NCBI GenBank assembly: GCA_961205875.1
Contig: OY540812.1
Coordinates: 6,200,001-6,264,000 of the forward strand
Source: Sialis fuliginosa
Lineage: Eukaryota; Arthropoda; Insecta; Megaloptera; Sialidae
DNA: 64,000 nt
Direction: 5' to 3'
Part shown: in pieces, positions 25,388-37,204 of the stretch
Numbering within the stretch: the first letter of the stretch is position 1
How the letters are laid out: each line of letters starts with the position of its first letter
Program-made: the position numbers and the translations under genes
Notes under the pieces: generated by a model
Databases searched by the model: none
What the model was told of the DNA's origin: nothing
The model's input: the letters and a program-made list of their open reading frames with translations, nothing else

Positions 25388-25528
25388 TTTTTGGCATGCT
25401 GAAAACGAATCCGATCCCCAAATTTCTCAATCAGCTCAGATTTTTGAGATATTCTAACCTAAAAGTCCCGAAAATGACGAGCTAATTGAGAAATTTGGGG
25501 ATCGGATTCGTTTTCAGCATACCAAAAA
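25388..25528. repeat. Inverted repeat, about 50-bp arms
   Basis: The left arm runs from TTTTTGGCATGCTGAAAACG through CCCAAATTTCTCAATCAGCTC. The right arm starts GAGCTAATTGAGAAATTTGG and ends CAGCATACCAAAAA. The arms are almost perfectly complementary around a loop of roughly 40 bp. No TSD was seen. The element may extend outward, since AAAATATTT-like sequence recurs on both sides. Confidence 0.75.
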
Positions 25529-26331
25529 CCATCTACTCAAAAAAATCCAAAATTTTCATAAATTGATGCAGTTTAACAAAAAATTTTGTGGGTGGTGCAG
25601 AACAAAGAAATATTTTAATAATTTTTTCTTTCAATAAATTTTATTTTAATGGATGTTTTTTTGCACATCAAGCCTCAAAATATACGGCCCTGGAAGTTGG
25701 GCTAAAAGACACGAATCCTGAGAGTTTTAATGCGTATACTTCTTGATTAAAAAAATCTCGTATACGAAAACTATTAATTATTTTTATAAACTACATTATA
25801 GGTAGGTCATATTCGTTGGTTTTAATAAAGATACAATTATTATAATAACATCTTAGAGTTTATTATTTAATCTTGTTACACAAGCCACATATCTACTAAA
25901 CGTTGTCACACATTATTAGCCGTAGGTTGAACATCTCACGTGGGAATCAAAGTGCATTGGCATACACTAGTCGCGATATTCTTTACCTAGAACTTGATAT
26001 AATCTCAATAACGTTAACGAACTAGCGATTCAACTAGTTTTATCGACTAGCGCATTAAAAGTTACAAAATATACTTACTTAATTTAATTATATTCTTAAT
26101 TAACGGGAAATATAATGTTAATTAATTATAATCGAATTTAGATTCATCAACATTTGTTTTGGAAAGTAATCTTTATTTTATCTGAGGTTACTCAATGTTT
26201 ATTAAATAACGAAATAAAATTCCATCTTATTTGATCTTTCAATAAAATTAAATAGAAACAAAAAAATATATATTTTTCCTATTCTTAAACACTTGGAGTC
26301 CTTCTTGTATACTTATATTACCTAGAGAGGT

Positions 26332-26381
26332 TCGCGGACCATACTTAATCCACTTAAGTAATTAATTAGTCAGGTCCGCGA
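26332..26381. repeat. Short dyad TCGCGGACC / GGTCCGCGA
   Basis: Nine-base perfect inverted arms, rich in CpG, separated by 32 bp of A+T-rich sequence that contains CTTAAG. This could be a protein-binding dyad or the trace of a miniature element. Confidence 0.35.
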
Positions 26382-27952
26382 CGATATTTTGACTTTCATG
26401 GATTTTTTTATGTAATACAATAATTTAAAAATGACAAAATCCTTTCACATCTAAACTGGCATATATAAGTTAATAAAGAACCATTTGGCATCTAATGTTG
26501 AGAGTTTCTTATTCGGAAAGTAAATATAAATGTTTTCTTTAAAGATTTTTTTATTTAATTGGTGCAGTTTTTTGATCATAAGAGCAATCGAAAGTCACTT
26601 TATGACAAAATACACTTTAATTGTTTTCACCTCACAGATTGCAAGCTTAGCTATTGGAGAGGTGAAATTACCAAATAAAAAATATTTAATTAAATTACTA
26701 ATTGTAAGTAAGGCTTACTCTGTCGTGCTTAGTTAAAAGGTAGTAAGAAGTTAAATTAAAAATTGAGAAAAATGGGATCAAATAAATTTTTAGCACTTTC
26801 CGGTCCCACTTAAAGTATATTTACTCCCTTTTCACTTTGAATAAGCTACCAAATTACGAAAGACAGTACAGTAGGACTCCTATGAGTTCGAAAAATTTAA
26901 GTTCGAATTCCCCTACATCGAATAAGTCTTTCATTGCGTTTTATGTACAGAGCATGCGCAAACGGTGAGTAAAGTATGCAAGAGGGAGAGAAATCTATTC
27001 CCGTATCATTTCATTAGATCGATATTCTGATGGAAGGGTACCCCGTATATTCTATTTCTCAGAATTTTCGGTCCCGTAACATAGAACTTATAGGAGTATA
27101 TATATAGTATTACTGCCTTTTATCTAAAACAGCAGTACTGACTTGAGAATAAATTATAAAATTTATAAAAAAAGTGTTTGTCCACTATCTAGATGGACAT
27201 TTTAAAAGTTTAATCAATAATTTTACTGTTGTTTCTGTACTTCTTAATATAATATCTACTTTGTATTGACAATCAAAATTCCTCAAAGTGTAATACATCA
27301 ACGAAGAATGCATACATGCCCCAAATATTCGCAAATAATAATTAATATAACATCCGCTACAAATTCTTTTGATTGTCACACATTGCAAGTATGATACTTG
27401 CATACGTACAAATTATGATTAAATATATGCATGTTACACATTATCCAAGAATATAATGTTAGCACATTTCATTACGGCACTTCTGTTGTAATTATTAAAA
27501 TTGAGTTTCGTGGTTCCCAGTGCGTTTCGAATTGGCCGTCACGCCAAATAAATAATATATAGGTACGTGCATTTTGTTTTTATTTCTTACACCGTTTGCG
27601 GGATAATCCCGTTGTATATGGTGTATGAATCAATCATGATTTAATTGGAGTAAATCAGTGGTGGTTAGTGACCTATCTTCGTATGAGGCACGTGGCAGAT
27701 CTCCAAGAACAAGTCGATAAGAAAATATTTGCCTTTACTAACAAATTTTTCGCGAAATTATGAAAATTTTAAGAAGAGAAAAATTACCAAAGACTCATAG
27801 ACTATTTTCAACATATATTTCTAGACTTATTGTTAAAATACAAAATAACATATACAAATTAGAGTGTCCACTTTCTGGAAAGTCAGGGAAGCCTAAAGTG
27901 GTCAGGGAAAATTAGGGAATTTCTTCAAATTATAAATTCTGGAAAAAAAAGG

Positions 27953-28025
27953 TCTTCAAATTTTTTTGCACATTCTGGGGGCCCCTCAATCACTTCTAGC
28001 CCCCGAGCATCTAGTGATCATGGAA
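27953..28025 (-). mobile_element. Fragment of the 9.8-kb hAT MITE family
   Basis: TTTTTTTGCACATTCTGGGG, then GCCCCTCAATCACTTCTAGC and CCCGAGCATCTAGTGATCA align with the right-hand part of the element at 9784-10155 (GGGGCCCCTCGGTCATCTCT, GAGCCTCTAGTTACGG). The left part is missing. Confidence 0.55.
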
Positions 28026-29457
28026 TTTTGAATCTGTGAATATTTTTGCTTCAAAATTTTTTTCAATACCATTTATGTTCTTTCCCGGAGAAGACCCCCG
28101 GTTTATTTTTTGTTATCCTTTAAATTTTACTTTTTAGAAAGTACCTGTACGAGTTTTTTAATTAACCAAAAAATAAAAATTCCCCGTCTTCTTATGACTG
28201 TGTCACCTTATATAAATAAAGGTAATTCATTTTGGTGTTCCATAATTTTTTTATAAGTATAAGTATTAAAAAAACGTCAATTTTCTAATTATTTGTTTTG
28301 TTGACTTCTGAAGAACATACATTATAGTATTTTATTATATACTCTCTAATCTGAAATCTAAATTATACTCGTATTATTTTTAAATTAATTTTAATTTGTG
28401 GTTTACTAAATTAAAAGTCAATGAAACCGCATTATACCAAAAATAATTAGGTACAGAAAAATATCAAATTACTTTAATAAAAAATTTACTCATTTTATGT
28501 ATTTGAAAATATATTAATACTTGTAGTAACACTAAAAATAGATCCATTATGTTGTAACATTTTATATAAATTATTCATAAAGAAAACGATATATCGGTTA
28601 AAAAATACAGAAATATTTTATAATTCAATCATGAGGTTGTTTTGACAGCAACTGCTCCAATTAAACTAGATATTAACCTTCTAAGACCTAAGAACACAGA
28701 CTTGTTTAAAATACCTAACATAAATTATATAGTTGATAACATACGCCCCCTATACTTATACGGTTTTCCGTTTCTAGTAATAAATGTATTGGTAAATACA
28801 TAAAAGACGTAACTTACACTCAGAAATACATTTTTTTTTTTAATTTGATTGAGAATTTATTTTTGATACCAAATTCAATGAAACAAATAAAAAACAAACA
28901 GGAAAACAAATTATCTTAAACCGGTATATTTTTGGGTCAGTAAGTACATAAATGATGGGACGAGGTCGTTAAAATGAATTAAAGTGTTGTCAAAATCTGA
29001 ACCTTACAATTTAGGTCCATCCCTTAGTTTTTATATACCTATATTATATTCGAATATCTTTATCAACTAAAAGAAAAAGGAGGGAACGCATTCTTGTCAG
29101 AATTTCAAAATATAAATATACTTACAACAATCAATTTAAAAAAAAACATGTGTTATGAATCAAATTCCCCTAGTTCATACAATCTGCTTCATACTTCATT
29201 CTATATTCTATTGTATAATTTTTCTTTGTATTATTTTGTCACATAATATTTTCAATTATGGTTTTAAATTTTAAATGCATATTCGAGTTTCTTGATATAA
29301 GCTCCAAGGCAAAGTAAAACTATATTAAACTACAAAATTCACATTTTACATGCAGGAAAACTATATTTAAAAGATGGATTTCCATATATTTGTACTAACC
29401 GTATTTCTTACATATTAAAATCAGAATAGTATTTATGAATAGAAAAGGGCCTCACGA

Positions 29458-30571
29458 CAGTGGCGAAGCGTCCATGAAAGCAGGGGAAGCGGTGCTTCTC
29501 TTTCTTTATGGGTAAATTAATACAAATCTGTGTTTTCAGTTAATAAATAATTTAAAAATATTATTAGAATATTCATCTTTATGCCCAACTCAAACATTTT
29601 AACCAAAAATCAAAAATAGCATTTAATATTTATTTACACTCTCAATATAAAACTATAGTACCTCAACGTCTTATTTTCTTGTATTTTAGTCGATATTTGT
29701 ATGACGAGTTGAAGTTAACTGCAGGAAATTTCACTAAAAAATTTTGAATTTTTTATTTTGTTAAAAGTATGTTTATTGTATAGAAAATGACGTGAAAAGT
29801 TGAAATTTTTGAAACCGCAGGTCTGTATCTCAAACCGTTCTTGAGATATAGCCTCTCAAAGTTTCAGTTTTTTCAAAATTTTAAAGAAAAATGGCTCTAA
29901 CTTTTGAACAGGTGGTCGGAATTGATTTTAGTTGACGGATTTGGAATCAGCGTGTCAAAATCTATATAATGACATGTACAATACCTTAAAAGTCGAGAAA
30001 AAAAATTTCACGAAAAATCGAAAAAATTCAAAGGGGTATACCTTAAAAAAATATCGTTTTTTGACCAAATTTTTTTTGTCGGATTTTAAAGTATTATACA
30101 TGTCATTATATAGATTTTGACATGTTGATTTCAAATCCGTCAACTAAAATCAATTCCGACCACCCGTTCAAAAGTTATGGCCTTTTTTCTCCAAAAATTT
30201 AGAAAAACTAAAACTTTGAGAGGCTATATCTCGAGAACGGTTTGAGATAAAGACCTGCGGTTTGAAAATGTCAACTTTTCGCGCCATTTTCTATACAATA
30301 AACATACTTTTAACGAAATCAAAAATTCAAAATTTTTTAGTGAAATTTCCTTACAAATCGTCATACAAATATCGACTAAAATACAAGAAAATAAGACGTA
30401 GAATCATTTAGTTACTATATCAATATATAAGAATTTATTTTAAAAAGTAAAAGCTTGAACTTAATGTGTTTTATAACTAGTTTTTTTGTTAATAGGAGGG
30501 GGAGGATTGACAAAATATGCTTCCCTTAACTTCACGCCTCGCCACTCGATTTTTTTCTTACTGCGCCACTG
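29458..30571. mobile_element. hAT-like element hosting a foldback element
   Basis: The left end is CAGTGGCGAAGCGT and the right end GCGCCACTG. Flanks CCTCACGA and CCTCAAAG share only their first five bases, so the TSD, if real, has decayed. Near the right end a second, subterminal inverted match (CTTCACGCCTCGCCACTCG) mirrors the left terminus. The interior is almost wholly occupied by the palindrome at 29666-30399. No transposase frame. Confidence 0.55.
29666..30399. mobile_element. 734-bp foldback palindrome
   Basis: It reads nearly the same on both strands from the ACGTCTTATTTTCTTGTAT left edge to the ATACAAGAAAATAAGACGT right edge, with arms of roughly 360 bp. Because of this, both strands encode almost the same 62-codon open frame (29932-30120 plus, 29955-30143 minus). 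That is a mirror effect, not a gene pair. The family recurs at 21580-21980. An RNA copy would fold into a long hairpin. Confidence 0.8.
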
Positions 30572-32184
30572 CCTCAAAGTTAACAAAAGTACATCATATG
30601 TAAATGGTTGGCTCAAAAGCTCATTTTAGTAATTTATTGTTATTCCAATTATATGTCCCGATAATTTTTAAAATATTCTAAAATAACTATTACTATCAAC
30701 AATATCAACGTTTCCTTATCTTTAAGATTTCTATAAATTTTTTTTAAAAATTTTTGAAAAAGATTTTTATAAATTTTTTTCTATGTATAACAAAAAATAC
30801 CGTAAAATTTTATGACAGAATGTCGGCAACCACGACCTAAATGTCACCAAGAATACTTATTGTATTTAATTATACCACTGTCTTTACTTAAATTATTCTT
30901 AAAAAAACGGTCCAATCTTGTAATGCGTTTAACAAGCGGAAAAACATTAAATTTACGAAATAAAAAAATTTCAACAGATCTTAAAAAAATAAAATAAAAC
31001 TCACCATTTCTTATTACTATTATATCCAATATAACTAAAAATATTAATGTCTTTATTACACCGTCATTAGAAACTGTTTCTCTCTCTGTCCGATTTGTTT
31101 ATATCGTCTATTTTCTTTCAACTTCACCCACCTGTTGAAACAACGGTAACAACTTGTATAACACACACATTACTGATTACATTTATTTGAATTTCCCGCT
31201 TCTCCGATCACTCCTATTGTTGTGATATTCATTTTTCTTTTTCACGGTCGAGTATATTTGACACTGTTCGTTTCTTGAATAAATAATTCAATTTTAATTA
31301 TAGGTTACTAAATAACGTTTACTATTATACTCGATTGTTTAAGGATTTCTCACTATGTTTTAGCAAATCTGTCAATGTTTCTTGTTGTCATTTTCAATAG
31401 CATTGTTTTTAATGTGTACGTTTTTAATTATATACCTTCGTGTAATTTTTTTATTTCTAATTGCGTTTGATTATTTTTTTAATTTACTAACTGAAAAAAA
31501 AAGAATGTTTGCAATTTATAGTCGTACATTCGAAGTGGTTATAAGACATTATCAAAATTTAAAAAAAATTATTAATTTTCCAAGGAATCAAACCCATCTA
31601 TCAATTTTTTTTTAAATCAAAGAAAATGTACTCTACCGGAAATATCTATCTCCGGAAGTCATACCCATAGAAGTTTTAGAAATAGGTTGTTTCATGAATA
31701 AAATTAAAAACCAATTCGAATACATAAAATAGTAACAAATTAAACAATTACCAATTACATACAACAATCAATATTCAAACTTTTCAACAATCGTTTATTT
31801 AAAAAAAAAAAAAACTGCACATAGAATTCACTCGGTTAACTTCGCCATAACTGTCGAGACGCGCGCAATAACAACGATTTAAAATTCGGACGTACCGTTA
31901 CTCGGACTCAAGGTACTTCTTCGTGATACACTTGCCGGCGTACAAGAAGCGACTGTTGGTGGATTAGACAGGTGCTCAGACCGACTAGGCACAAGTTAGG
32001 TTTACGTGCATGCGTTGCCGCGACCAACACCTCTACATTTTACTGTTACTTCTGCTGTGGATTCTGGTCGATTTTCGCTATCTTTATCTAGATTATTATG
32101 CGATGAACGACTTGTCAGTAATGTAATGTAGTTAATTGAATTGTTGCGTTTGTTTATATGGAATTTTTAATAGTTTTCATGATT
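30572..32184. other. A+T-rich stretch without a recognised gene
   Basis: Open frames at 30812-30997 (plus), 30844-31029 (minus) and 31382-31615 (plus) are low-complexity and unmatched. The only distinct feature is the CpG-rich patch at 31840-32060. Confidence 0.4.
31840..32060. promoter_or_regulatory. CpG-rich patch, possible promoter or untranslated exon
   Basis: Contains GTCGAGACGCGCGCAATAAC, CGGACGTACCGTTACTCGG, GCCGGCGTAC and GCGTTGCCGCGACC. This is far more CpG than the surrounding A/T-rich DNA, and no long reading frame crosses it. A transcription start or first non-coding exon is one reading. A conserved enhancer or old transposon is another. No TATA or initiator could be assigned. 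Confidence 0.3.
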
Positions 32185-32525
32185 TTGCTTCCTGGCAATA
32201 TCGAAGATACGAGAAGCTTTGTCAGAGCCGTAACTAGAGATTCTGGGGGCCCAGAGCAGGGCCCTCACTATACGCAAAGACAAAATTGAAGACTTTTTTT
32301 CGTTACTACCTTAATTCACAATTTTACGCTTGTTATTAATTTGAATTTATTTCAATAACCTTTTTTTTGTTCCTCAATCTTGCCAATCCCAATTTTTCCG
32401 CTGTTATGGACCCTCCTATACTCGGGGGCCCCGGGGAACTGCCCTGGTGGTAGTTTCGGCCCTGAGCTTTGTGATCGTTTTAAAACCTACATTATTATCA
32501 ACGTAGATATTTTCGATTTTTTCAA
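32185..32525 (-). repeat. Dispersed repeat family A, split by a hAT insertion
   Basis: TGCTTCCTGGCAATATCGAA ... GAGAAGCTTTGT on the left continues as AGCTTTGTGATCGTTTTAAA on the right of the inserted element (32223-32464). Removing the insert and one AGCTTTGT restores the arrangement seen at 24455-24560. Confidence 0.75.
32223..32464. mobile_element. hAT-type MITE with perfect 8-bp TSD
   Basis: TIRs CAGAGCCGTAACTA and TAGTTTCGGCCCTG are flanked by AGCTTTGT at 32215-32222 and 32465-32472. The TIRs match those of the 9784-10155 element, so both belong to one family, and this copy is shorter. G/C-rich subterminal blocks (GGGGGCCC, GGGGGCCCCGGGG). No transposase frame. Confidence 0.9.
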
Positions 32526-32745
32526 GTACATATTTTATTTTTTAAGGAAAATCGATTATTAGAATTTTTGTAAAATTAGAAATTTTAATTAGTTAAAATT
32601 ACCATTATTGCTCACTCATGTTCGACTATAATACAAATACAATTCAAATAAAAAATTAATTGATTTTAAGTTTTTTACATGGAATCTAAATCCAATTATC
32701 TCTTATGGTTCTATTGGTATATCAGCAATGAATCAGACTCTAATA

Positions 32746-33201
32746 CAGCGATTCTCAACCTGTGGGGTGCGCCCCCTTAGGGGGCGTGATAAATCTAAAT
32801 TGGGGGCGCGAGCATATCGAGAGAAAATATTATTAAAAAAATTATTTAATTTACTGAAAGAAAAACAATAAAATACATTCTGACATGATAAAAAATAAAA
32901 TATATGTTTACATTTACACTGATATAATACACTTATAAATAGGATTGTATCAGAACTGCACAAAGTATTTATTAATTAACTAATCAATATTAAATTAAAA
33001 ACAAGATTAATAATTATTAGTGACTCCCTTGGGCTTATCTTGCAGAGCAAAGTTTTTCGAAAGAAAATACAATTAAATTAAATAGAAACTTATATTACAA
33101 TTACAGCACGATTTCAGTGAAAATTATTGTATGAGAGGGGGGGGGGGTGAGAATTGTGATTGAAAATTGGGCCGCAAATACTAAAAGGTTGAAAAACGCT
33201 G
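32746..33201. mobile_element. hAT-type MITE, CAGCGnTTCTCAACC type
   Basis: The left end CAGCGATTCTCAACCTGTGG and right end GGTTGAAAAACGCTG are inverted repeats of a widespread hAT class. Flanks share TCTAAT but not a clean 8-bp duplication. The host DNA is itself a short tandem duplication (ATCAGCAATG...GACTCTAAT on both sides). The open minus frame at 32733-32963 covers the left end and is not a gene. Confidence 0.7.
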
Positions 33202-33565
33202 TCTAATGGTTTATTGGTACATCAGCAATGGACTCTAATCTATATAATAGATACTGGCATATAATATAGATTGAAAGTTTTTCTTCCTCATTATACAAAT
33301 AATCGGGAAATCTTACTGACCATTATAATAATAGTAATCAGTTTTATCGCATGTATTTCACACAACAACGGTTCTGAATGTTTATATTCCAATTTCATCA
33401 ATTGGAAATCGGAATTTTTAAAAAGTGCGATAATTTTTCATAGTCCGTTAATTAATAAAAGATTTTCTCCTAATCTATGATGCATTATAATTCTGAAAAT
33501 GATCGGCATTTTCAATTTTAAAAATTATAATTAAATTACAATTAAAGTGTGTGTGTATGTAAGTA

Positions 33566-33700
33566 CAGTAATCCCTCCATTTACGCGGTTAATTGGTTCC
33601 ATGAAAATAGCGCGTAAAGAAAATAACGTTGTGTTTTTTGTCTTTCCACCCTTTTTTTCTAAATTTTTTCAATCACGTCAAAGTGAATCCACGTAAATAG
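33566..33700 (+). mobile_element. pogo/Tigger-like remnant
   Basis: TACAGTAATCCCTCCATTTA followed by CGCGGTTAATTGGTTCCAT is the terminus of pogo-like repeats. A related fragment is at 16785-16860 (CCCCTCCATTTACGCGGATA). No clean right terminus was seen. Confidence 0.5.
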
Positions 33701-34119
33701 ACAATTAAAGTATAGTATATGTATGTATTTATCCCATACACATAAAATGTAATGAAATTGTATAAAAACATTCAAAAACCAAAATTACTACTTCATGTTT
33801 AATCATTTATACTTGTAAAAGGTTTCGTTCTTTTAGGAAAACAACAAAAAAAGTAAATTTTAAATTTTTAGTAAATAAATTAAATTAAATTAAATCCAAT
33901 TTCCAAAACTATTTTTCAATAAATCGTTGGTTTTTAATCCTGAATATTTTTTTCTTTCAATTAATAATAATGTAATGAATTATCAAAAAATATTAACATT
34001 TATATATAAAAAAACCTGATATAGATTTAGTTTAAAGATCAAAAAGGAAACTACAAATTATAACAACATTTCTCAATAATATTATTAAAATATAAAGTGA
34101 CGAATTTGCAATGCATAAG

Positions 34120-34444
34120 TCCGGTATTATAAAGGAGCTAGCAAATTTGCTAGCTAGCTAGTACTTTCAAATGAGGTACTAATTCTGTGATAGTATATAT
34201 GGATTAGCTATGAAATTTAGAGTAGTGATTCTTCAACGTATTGTAATACAGTTGGCGACTCTGACCGTAAAAAATAATTTTCATAATATCGCCACTGTTT
34301 TAATACTGTTGGTATTTACATACCACGCGTGCGCGAAAATTGCCAAACATTTCATGAAACTAAAGAACTGTCATATAGGTTAGAAACCTCATTTGAAAGT
34401 GCTTGCTAGTTAGCAAATTTTGCTAGCTCCTTTATAATACCGGA
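34120..34444. mobile_element. MITE with long TIRs (TCCGGTATTATAAAGGAGCT)
   Basis: The left end TCCGGTATTATAAAGGAGCT is mirrored at the right by AGCTCCTTTATAATACCGGA, an exact match. The inverted similarity continues inward through the AGCAAATTTGCTAGC and CTTTCAAATGAGGT blocks. 325 bp with no frame. No TSD could be recognised. The right end of a second copy opens the window (1-34). Confidence 0.8.
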
Positions 34445-34449
34445 CATTA

Positions 34450-34572
34450 TTCTAATTGTTCTGTCAAGGGGGTAAGGCAAAACTTCGGAGGTAATATACC
34501 TAATGGACCTATGGCCTACGTGCTTGCGGGAGTCAGAGCGACCGCCTCTGTTAAAATAAATAAATAAATTGT
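34450..34572 (+). repeat. Possible truncated retroposon with A-rich tail
   Basis: A locally G+C-richer block (GTGCTTGCGGGAGTCAGAGC, GACCGCCTCTG) ends in TTAAAATAAATAAATAAATT, a tail typical of 5'-truncated non-LTR or SINE insertions. No polymerase III boxes or reverse transcriptase frame could be identified. Confidence 0.35.
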
Positions 34573-35219
34573 TCTTTCTCTACTTTATACTTCATATTCA
34601 TACAAAAATATTTCAAAATATGCATATTTTATTACCTAAGAACAAAAATGCAGAACTGACTTATTGTTAATTTATGCGCCCAAATATGAAATGTTAAATG
34701 AATCACGACATTTAGAAAACAAAAATGTAAATCGTGTGGATCATCTTTTGGTATTTGAAAGTAAATGTATGTGTACAATAATAAACCACGAATTTAAAAA
34801 TTAATAACAATAATAACTTCAGTCAAATTACTTTCGCTGTATTAACACATTCACCGCTTTATTAAATGGACTATATTATGATGTTTATAATTAAATTAAT
34901 TATTGATTTATAAAAATAAATATTTTCTAATTTTTATTTCAATGCTCAACTCTTAATTATGCTAATTTTTTTTTTTACTAAATATCTAACTAATTAGTAC
35001 GTATCTACTTATTTTTCAAGATCTAATTCTATAGATACATATATTAAATATTCAATACATGATGTTTATAGGGTTTCGTAGACATTACGATTTATAAAAA
35101 AATAGTTATTTCAAAATTTTTCAAAAACTATTTTTGCTACAGTGTTCGATATAATTTTCATTAAAAGTACTAATTAAAAGTTACATTCTGGAATTTTTTC
35201 AGATTTTTTTAATTGCTAG

Positions 35220-35340
35220 TTTAGAAAATAGAGGGGGGCGCTCTGATAACGACTTTAAACGCAAATATATTGTGACTGAAGGGTTAAAATCAAAATGTCA
35301 TATAACATTTTTTGTTGCATTTTAAGTGACCTATCTAAAA
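35220..35340 (+). repeat. Dispersed repeat shared with 19384-19500
   Basis: AACGCAAATATATTGTGACT, then GAAGGGTTAAAAT and TTGTTGCATTTTA correspond to the sequence at 19.4 kb with substitutions. The 3' tail of that family is absent here. Confidence 0.5.
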
Positions 35341-36254
35341 ACACCCCCACATAATTAGGTACGTGAAAAAAAATTATATTATATTAATTTTCTCTTACAT
35401 TAGACTTGTTTACATTTATCAGAAGTCAAAGAACACAAATCATTTTTTTATTCTGAAATAAAATTCTGCAAAGAATTTAAAAAATCAGTTATTTATTACT
35501 AATTATTACGAATTTGATATTCTCAAAAATTACTGAAAAAATTATACACAGTTTCGTTAAAAAAATAACCTCGCAATTTTTTTTGCCCATCATATATGTA
35601 GTCAGTTCCCTGACCCATAAAAATCAAATCAATACCTCTAGTGGTTTAGTAAAAAACAACTTGTAACACTTTATTTAATCCGCTGCCCATATATCGTAGC
35701 ATTAGTCATGTTGGCTTTTGAACAGTTACTTTATTACCTACTTCCTTTCCCCTATAATTCCTAACTAATACTAATATGCACCTATAAAATCATAAAAACA
35801 ACAATAGCGAACACGAAAGAATGGTGATGGGTAAACTAGTATACCATCATGCAATGGTCGCGGAATCCGCGAATACGTGGTAATTCTCCACCGTATAACG
35901 GTAACGCTCTGACGGTTATTGGCATGTACTTACTACATGTATGTATGTATGTCCGTACACACACGTGTTATTGCATGCAATTAAAAGTTTTATATTGGTA
36001 TTCGTTTTGAATGTATTAAACAATACATTAATTAAGTTTCAATGTTACAATGAGAAAAAAATTAATACTTTACCTAAAATATCATCTAAAATGCGGTAAA
36101 AGAGGTTTATGAGACTTAAAAAACAATATGAGAACGAAAAACAAAGTCTTCATTAACTCCAGGAGGGCGCAAAAGTTTTAGGGGGCGCCAAAATCGACTT
36201 GACTTTTAAAAAAAAGATCGTTTTCGCTGGAGGCGCTGCAACCTCTTACCAGAA

Positions 36255-36440
36255 GTTATTTTAGTGTGTAGTTGTAGCTTATTTCTGCAGTTGTAAAAGC
36301 TAATTTGTGTAGTTGAAAAATTGAAAGTAGAAAAGCAAAAAAAAGGTCACTATAATTTGTAACAGAGAAATGTACAAAGTGTAGAGCAAAAAAAAAGGTA
36401 TTTGCAGTTGAAACATTTTCTTAAAATAACCCCTAATAGT
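36255..36440 (+). repeat. Dispersed repeat, inverted copy of 1270-1450
   Basis: TTGTAGCTTATTTCTGCAG through TTGCAGTTGAAACATTTTC and AATAACCCCTAA. It is preceded at 36160-36245 by a G/C-richer block (GGAGGGCGC, GGGGGCGCC, GGAGGCGC) that may belong to the same element. Confidence 0.5.
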
Positions 36441-37204
36441 TACGCCTCTGACAGTACAGAGCAACCCACAGTCCCGTTAGGTTTTTTATGCGATCCATGG
36501 TGGTATCGCTTAAAATTATCAAATATTTTTTTTATTATAGATTAATTTTTGTTTGTTTAATTAAATAAACGCCTAATCTATAACCTTCTCTTTATATGTA
36601 TTATATACATATAAAATGTATAAGTCAATTTAAAACCGAACCAAGTGTTTGATTATCTATTTGACCCAGAGTTAAAAAATGGTTCCCCATCACCGATCTA
36701 GTAAATTAATCTAGAAAATATATCGATTACTGTCGATCATAAAATAAATAAACTTAATTTCAAATAAAATTTATTATTACTACCGACTACCTATATATGT
36801 GATTTTCTTTTAATAAATAATTAAATTCTCATTAACACAGTTGTAACCACAAAAATGTGATTGATTATGAATTATATTATTAATTTTAGTTCACGTTTGA
36901 ATAAATATCTAAGCCGCAAATTACTTTGAAACATATATGTATTAAAAAATAACGCATCTATTTATTCCGGTTATTTTTATTTGACTGGACCGCTAGATTC
37001 AGTCATGCATGCGTTTAACTAAAGGGCCAAACTAATTTACTTTATAAATATAATACGTGATTTGTATTGTCCCCATTTTGTATTATATGTAAATATTTTT
37101 TGTACTTTTTTCAAGAAAATTAATTTTAATAGCTAAAAAGAAATAGAGAATAAATAAAAAAAGTCAAAGTATTAATAATAATGTATCGTTATTTTAGTTA
37201 CACC

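Larger units (their letters stand above)
20785..29457. other. A+T-rich gene-free stretch
   Basis: No supported gene on either strand. Contents are the palindromes and miniature elements listed individually. A G+C-richer patch near 22770-22900 contains CGACGTATGTTGTTATTTAC and CTACGTCGTCGGGTG, which form a small imperfect dyad. The rest shows only simple A/T-rich sequence. Confidence 0.45.
34573..37204. other. A+T-rich gene-free stretch
   Basis: No supported gene. It holds a copy of the 19.4-kb repeat at 35220-35340 and a copy of the 1.3-kb repeat at 36255-36440. There is a short (ATGT)n tract near 35937-35952 and a CpG-containing patch near 35845-35930 (GTCGCGGAATCCGCGAATAC, itself a short palindrome). 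Confidence 0.45.

Noticed and set aside
29932..30143. Overlapping 62-codon frames on both strands with almost the same product
   Set aside because: They are mirror images caused by the palindrome, with no sign of coding selection.
32733..32963. 76-codon minus frame
   Set aside because: It crosses the terminus of a hAT MITE.
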